A DNA stretch of 64,000 bases. It comes from Muribaculaceae bacterium. Its GTDB lineage: Bacteria > Bacteroidota > Bacteroidia > Bacteroidales > Muribaculaceae. Location: the NCBI GenBank assembly GCA_017405965.1, contig JAFQZK010000003.1, forward strand, positions 1-64,000. Reading direction: 5' to 3'. The notes beneath the pieces were generated by a model. The model saw only the letters and a list, made by a program, of their open reading frames with translations. It did not search any database and was not told the origin of the DNA. The first letter of the stretch is position 1, and each line of letters starts with the position of its first letter. The position numbers and the translations under genes are program-made. Of the stretch, positions 59,977 through 64,000 are shown in pieces.

Positions 59977-62922
59977 TTAGTCATAGTTTGGCCTCAACTG
60001 ACTGTATCTATCGAGACTATAAATGAATTTGAGCTCTTTATGATTCCTTACAAGTTGTCCTGCCCATGTGATATAGTAATTGAGAATCCTTTCTTCGGTA
60101 GCGCCGGCGCAATCGAATCTGAGCATCGGGCTGTCGCTCAATTTGTCCTTGTTGTTCATGAAGTATTTATTTGAAGTGCTGAGGATCAAACCTGGGACGA
60201 TCGGCTCGGATTTTGCATTTTTGTCTCCAACTACACTTCCACACATGAATACCTTAAATACAAATTCTCCTTTTTCGTCAGGTTGAAGAGAATCATAGGG
60301 GATACACGGCAGCATGACATTGTAATCGTGCTTATCCATTGCTACTAAATCAAATTTGATGTCGATACATAACGCTTTGGGACTGCAGTAAAACTCATAG
60401 TCCATTTTCTTCTTGTCAACTTGTGATTTGCAGTAGTCAAGTTTGTTGCCTCGTGGCACGTAATCCAAGAGATAAACGGCGCATTTCGTGCCAATAGTGC
60501 CTGGAAAGTTCTTGATAACACGGAATTTGACTTGAGGCAAATAGGTCTTGTAGTAAGGTAAGACTTTCCACTGGACATTGGTCGTCAAGTTTCTCAGGAA
60601 CTTCACCGAGTACTCCATTGGCAATGCCGTTTCCATTGCGCTACGGCTTACTTCTTTCAGTTGGTTAAGCACGTTTTGAACAGCATCTACCGAATCATAA
60701 TTGCTGAATTCGAGTTTTGTGTCTCCAGCAACACCACCATACACGCGCAAGAAATAACGCGTGGTTTTGTTGGTATTGGTGACTGTCAACTTGAAATATT
60801 TATCCACATTCAATGTTGCGGGCTCGTTACCTTCCTGATAAGCCCAGAGGGAAATGATGCGACCATACTTTACTGCATCGATAATCGCAGGAATTCCGCC
60901 CGGGTTCTTATCGATGTTCCTTCTGAATTTATCGATATCTACCTTATCGGTGAAGATTTCAGAGGCATCGCTATATTCATTGTTCAACGAGATGGTGTAC
61001 ATTTCCTGCTTCAGGTAGGCGACAGTCACCGTTTTGTTGCGGCTCGCGTTGAGATCGAAGCTGACACCCTTGATTGTGCCGCCAAGTGAAATGCCCTCTT
61101 TCCTTTCAGAACGTTCGATTTGCCAAGTTGAGTTGCTGGGAAGGTCATGACTGCCGTTCTTGTAATTAGTGAGGCACTTGTTGACAAAGATGTTGACGTC
61201 GGCTCTCGTGAAAGAATTAAGAACTGTAGAATCATTCGGCATTTCATTGGAGTACTTCGCATCGAATCTCAATGGTTTTCTTTCGGGGCCGTTGAACGGA
61301 ATTTCGACCATATTCTTGGTGAACTTTTGATCCTTATCCACAAGAATCACATTTCCTGGATAAATCAGTTGGCCGTTCATTTCCTCGCCCAGCATAAACC
61401 AGATTCCGCTTTTGGTCCCTCTGGAGCCTCTTACCCACGCTCCAGTTTCACTGGCGCTTTGGTGAATTGTAGGAGGAATGGCATAACCATCTTCAACATT
61501 GATCATTGGGTAGGAATTGATCATGTTATTGAGGTTGATCATTTTCTTTCGTTTCTCTTCCTCTTCTCTCCTCTTGCGCTCCTCTTCTTCCTTTCTCTTG
61601 CGCTCCTCTTCTTCTTTCCTCTTGCGCTCCTCTTCTTCTTTCCTCTTGCGCTCCTCTTCTTCTTTCCTCTTGCGCTCCTCTTCTTGTCTCTTCTTGAACT
61701 CCTCTTCTTCCTTTTTCAATTGTGCGGTCACAATTTCTTCCTCTCTCATCACCTCATCAAGAATGGGGGCAGGAAGTGGCTCAAGGAATATTTCTTGATT
61801 TTGTGATGCTACTTTCAAACTGTAGACTAGGCCACTGAATTTGACCATTATTGCTCCTCTTGGTGAGGCTTTAACCAGACCATAGCAGCCACGACATAAT
61901 CTCCAATATCTTTCCAATTTGTAATAAGGAATCATAGAGACTGCATTGTTTTCAAGGTATTCACCTTCTTTCAGCGACAATAGAAAACTATCAAGTTTAT
62001 TTGCATTGCTAAACTGGCCGCCCTCGATTTCTTGTACTACATGAGTCCTTCCTGGCACCTTGACGTATTTGCCGTTAGCATCTTTTTGAAGACGGAAGGT
62101 GTCAAAGATGAATTTCACTCGAAAATGTTTTGAGAGGTTTGGTATGGGTTGTAACTGGCTATATATCATGGTTCTTATGTCCAAACCGACCCTAGACAAA
62201 AGTCGTTCTCCCTCAAATTCAGTGATAGGACCATCTGGAGCATTGTCGCCGTCGTTGTTGTCTTGCGGTGGCGGTGTGGTTTCGCCGTCGTTGTTGTCTG
62301 TAACAGGTTTTGCGTTGGGACTGGAGTTCTTGATCGTCAGCACCATGTCGTAATCACACTTTTCAATAGTTTGACGTGCATCGGGGTCAGTTGCCAGAGC
62401 GAACTCAGTATATTGGGTGTCAAGCTCGAAGGTGGCAAACGAGTCTGACCAGTTGCTGGCTGCCACAATGGTGAATTCGGCTACTGCTGTTGGCGTCGTG
62501 AACTTGTCTCTTGGGTACCAGAACTGGTTATTCTTGATATTGGCTGCGATGCAACGCCACAGGCTAGGCTCAGACTCTCTTGAATTCAAGAAGTTGCCGT
62601 ACATTCCGCCTTCCGATTTGTTCATGGTTGATAAGCCCAAGGGAAAAATCCACTCATCTGAATCCTTCTTGCAGGTGACTTCGGCGGTTTTTTCATGATT
62701 GGAACCATACATGAGCCATTGCGCTTGGAAAGCTCTGGTGATGGCTTCGGGATGCTTGTACAGTATGACCTGTATGTTGCGTTCCTCGCCAGGGGCCAAG
62801 GTGATTTCATTGATTGGGTTGCCGGCTTCATCGCCGAAAACTAAAAAGGGCGTCATTGAGTCGCTCGGGCGATTTGCAAGTTGAGCGAGGACTGCGCCGG
62901 CATCGTTGATTTGATCATTCAT
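59977..62922 (-). CDS. Large protein with cholesterol-dependent-cytolysin-like core
   Basis: 981 residues, no signal peptide. An N-terminal domain (1-200) and a second domain (about 235-385) are unassigned. A single-helix or coiled-coil arm of RKRKEEEE octads follows (about 392-461). Then a segment resembling thiol-activated cytolysins: QLIYPGNVILVDKDQKFTKN, ERKPLRFD, VAYLKQEMYTISLNNEY, and PAIIDAVKYGRIISLWAY (matching the family P-x-x-I-x-x-V-x-YGR block). The usual C-terminal undecapeptide domain is absent, and about 200 other residues replace it. A pore-forming role is plausible, perhaps delivered by lysis or acting inside the cell. The long leader is homologous to the one at 2536. Confidence 0.7.
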   Translation of the reverse strand: MNDQINDAGAVLAQLANRPSDSMTPFLVFGDEAGNPINEITLAPGEERNIQVILYKHPEAITRAFQAQWLMYGSNHEKTAEVTCKKDSDEWIFPLGLSTMNKSEGGMYGNFLNSRESEPSLWRCIAANIKNNQFWYPRDKFTTPTAVAEFTIVAASNWSDSFATFELDTQYTEFALATDPDARQTIEKCDYDMVLTIKNSSPNAKPVTDNNDGETTPPPQDNNDGDNAPDGPITEFEGERLLSRVGLDIRTMIYSQLQPIPNLSKHFRVKFIFDTFRLQKDANGKYVKVPGRTHVVQEIEGGQFSNANKLDSFLLSLKEGEYLENNAVSMIPYYKLERYWRLCRGCYGLVKASPRGAIMVKFSGLVYSLKVASQNQEIFLEPLPAPILDEVMREEEIVTAQLKKEEEEFKKRQEEERKRKEEEERKRKEEEERKRKEEEERKRKEEEERKRREEEEKRKKMINLNNMINSYPMINVEDGYAIPPTIHQSASETGAWVRGSRGTKSGIWFMLGEEMNGQLIYPGNVILVDKDQKFTKNMVEIPFNGPERKPLRFDAKYSNEMPNDSTVLNSFTRADVNIFVNKCLTNYKNGSHDLPSNSTWQIERSERKEGISLGGTIKGVSFDLNASRNKTVTVAYLKQEMYTISLNNEYSDASEIFTDKVDIDKFRRNIDKNPGGIPAIIDAVKYGRIISLWAYQEGNEPATLNVDKYFKLTVTNTNKTTRYFLRVYGGVAGDTKLEFSNYDSVDAVQNVLNQLKEVSRSAMETALPMEYSVKFLRNLTTNVQWKVLPYYKTYLPQVKFRVIKNFPGTIGTKCAVYLLDYVPRGNKLDYCKSQVDKKKMDYEFYCSPKALCIDIKFDLVAMDKHDYNVMLPCIPYDSLQPDEKGEFVFKVFMCGSVVGDKNAKSEPIVPGLILSTSNKYFMNNKDKLSDSPMLRFDCAGATEERILNYYITWAGQLVRNHKELKFIYSLDRYSQLRPNYD
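61560..61705. repeat. 24-base tandem repeat encoding the charged helix
   Basis: Near-identical 24-base units (CCTCTTGCGCTCCTCTTCTT-like on plus) encode RKRKEEEE octads on minus. Several long plus-strand frames here are artefacts of this repeat. Unit-number variation is likely. Confidence 0.75.
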
Positions 62923-62925
62923 GTG

Positions 62926-63240
62926 GGTTAAAAAATTTTAAGGTTCCAGTGACTCCCCCACTGGTCGTTATTACGAGGTTAGCTGGGGTGGACACGGAAG
63001 AAGCGCGGGAGTCTGTTTTGCCACCCATCCTGCAACTTGAGTCTCAAGCATCGTCCTTAGCAGTTCAGTTGGATAAGCAGAGACTCACATCGAATGTGTA
63101 ATTCACAATAGCGCTCACACGACATGAGCTGTTCACATCATTCTAAACAAGTCATCTGCCGTAGCCACTCTTGACTACTGATGTCAATTTGCTGGATTCC
63201 AAGTTGTCGTGGACAAAGCGCCAAAAACGCTTTTCCTATA
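62926..63240 (-). ncRNA. Structured leader RNA candidate, copy 2
   Basis: It is homologous in order and spacing to 2536-2860. On minus: GCGTTT, GCGCTTTGT, GAC, TGGAATCcAGCAAATT, GTCGTGTG, the 19-base identical block (62998-63016 on plus) and a hairpin CCAGTG-GGGGAGT-CACTGG (62946-62964), then AACCTTAAAA before the cytolysin-like ATG. The loop GGGAGT is the exact complement of ACTCCC in the 19-base block, suggesting a pseudoknot that may hide or expose a GGAG ribosome-binding-like sequence. Confidence 0.62.
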
Positions 63241-63342
63241 TCCTATCGTAATCTGTCATAAATCTCCACAGTTTAAGTGGATTTATAACAAATTACAACG
63301 GCAAATATCGTAATAGTTTTTGGTTTATGCAAGTATTTCAAC

Positions 63343-64000
63343 CTATTTTTGGGTATAGCGGGAGAAGAATTGCCAGATTTCCTCACCGGTGTCGATGTCG
63401 CCGGTGTGCCAGCTGTGAACCCCGCCCACGACCTCGTAGAGCCACACGGCGCAGTGGGTGGTGGGGCTTGAGTAGCAATGCTTAATGACGGGATGGCCCT
63501 CGTCGCCCTTGAGGCTCTCGACGCGCTCGGTGACCTCATGGCTGCAGCGGTTCTTCGCCACCCAGTAGCCGATGGCGACCGGCACGGGCAGACAGGAGCC
63601 CCAACCGCCCTTGTTGTCCATGTCGCCGGCCCATTCCGACAGGCGGTCCTCGGTGCCGTGGATTTCCATCAAGGGAATGGGGCGGGGAGCCTCCATTTGC
63701 TCATATATCCATGCCATCGTCAGACCTGCGATGGACGCCACGGCCCTAAAGGTGTATTGTTCACTGTAGGCCATCAGGTAGCACATCTCGCCGCCATTCG
63801 AGAATCCCGTCAAGAAGGTGTTCAGTTGGCTCAGACGGTAGCGCTTTTGCACATGGCGGGCGATGCTGCACAGGGCCTTCACATCATCCACTTTCCAACC
63901 CTGCTGGAAGCTATAGCCCACATTCCAGCTGGTGTGCCCCTGCGGATCCTTGAGCCCCTGGGGAATGCACACAGCGAAACCATGTCGGTCGGCGGGCCCG
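63343..64000 (-). CDS. PHB-depolymerase-type esterase, 5' end outside window
   Basis: About 219 residues are visible on minus, running past the right edge (first visible residues GPADRHGFAVCIPQG). The alpha/beta-hydrolase nucleophile elbow is TGFSNGGEM (G-x-S-x-G), followed by MEIHGTEDRLSEW (Asp region) and HSWHTG near the end (catalytic His). This fits the LpqC/PHB depolymerase family of secreted esterases, including feruloyl or acetyl-xylan esterases. The substrate is unknown; an earlier signal peptide would be outside the window. Confidence 0.78.
   Translation of the reverse strand, partial: GPADRHGFAVCIPQGLKDPQGHTSWNVGYSFQQGWKVDDVKALCSIARHVQKRYRLSQLNTFLTGFSNGGEMCYLMAYSEQYTFRAVASIAGLTMAWIYEQMEAPRPIPLMEIHGTEDRLSEWAGDMDNKGGWGSCLPVPVAIGYWVAKNRCSHEVTERVESLKGDEGHPVIKHCYSSPTTHCAVWLYEVVGGVHSWHTGDIDTGEEIWQFFSRYTQK

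Noticed and set aside
61147-61806. 219- and 93-codon plus-strand frames
   Set aside because: Produced by antisense reading of the RKRKEEEE-coding 24-base repeat.
1-64000. tRNA or rRNA genes, complete insertion sequences
   Set aside because: No cloverleaf, rRNA signature or transposase was seen; the only recombinases are the serine and tyrosine types listed. Weak tRNAs cannot be excluded by eye.

Overview
The window looks like a Bacteroidales chromosome, probably a gut or rumen Prevotellaceae-type organism. Promoters match the Bacteroidota pattern (TTTG about 19-20 bases before TAnnTTTG, usually TATCTTTG). The xylose isomerase is of the Prevotella/Bacteroides type, the Asp-type MurA is typical of the phylum, and DUF3871, BT4734/VirE-like and YubB-like proteins mark Bacteroidota mobile DNA. 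No rRNA, tRNA, CRISPR array or insertion sequence was recognised.

Region 1 (1 to about 40,027) is accessory, AT-richer DNA whose right end is a tyrosine integrase (38434-39837). Beyond it murB begins abruptly inside its coding sequence, so an integrative element or island has split murB; the left end lies outside the window. From left to right it holds: two glycine-zipper proteins, one with a split zinc ribbon and a long structured-RNA-like leader; a mobile-element module (YubB-like protein, serine recombinase with a repeat array upstream, small orphans, an M20/M42 peptidase, DUF3871); a W-rich protein and two PD-(D/E)XK proteins; an agmatine-deiminase-like enzyme; a primase-like/helicase-like replication operon with a GIY-YIG protein and iteron-like repeats at its head; and a defence island. 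The island comprises an EcoRII-like restriction-modification pair behind a structured leader, Kiwa (kwaA-kwaB), an Abi_C/HEPN-like protein, and a large operon encoding a 2268-residue LOTUS plus sacsin-type GHKL ATPase protein with an SF1 helicase-PIN fusion and a small third protein. That operon is the best candidate here for an undescribed system.

Region 2 (40,028-59,800) is GC-richer core chromosome: truncated murB and murA; a CAAX-type protease pair; a peroxide/redox operon (flavin reductase-like protein, glutathione peroxidase-nitroreductase fusion, small CxxC protein, OhrR-like regulator, glutathione peroxidase) with two palindromic operator candidates; a GH109 enzyme and a NahK-like sugar kinase; the xylose operon xylB-xylA-xylE; an ECF sigma factor between two small membrane proteins; then a nitroreductase, an AlkZ-like winged-helix protein, DUF4298 and a secreted glycerophosphodiesterase.

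Region 3 (59,800-64,000) carries a 981-residue protein with a cholesterol-dependent-cytolysin-like core and no signal peptide. Its roughly 310-nt leader is clearly homologous to the leader at 2536-2860. A partial PHB-depolymerase-type esterase runs off the right edge. The shared leader links two otherwise unrelated genes 60 kb apart and is the second main discovery candidate.
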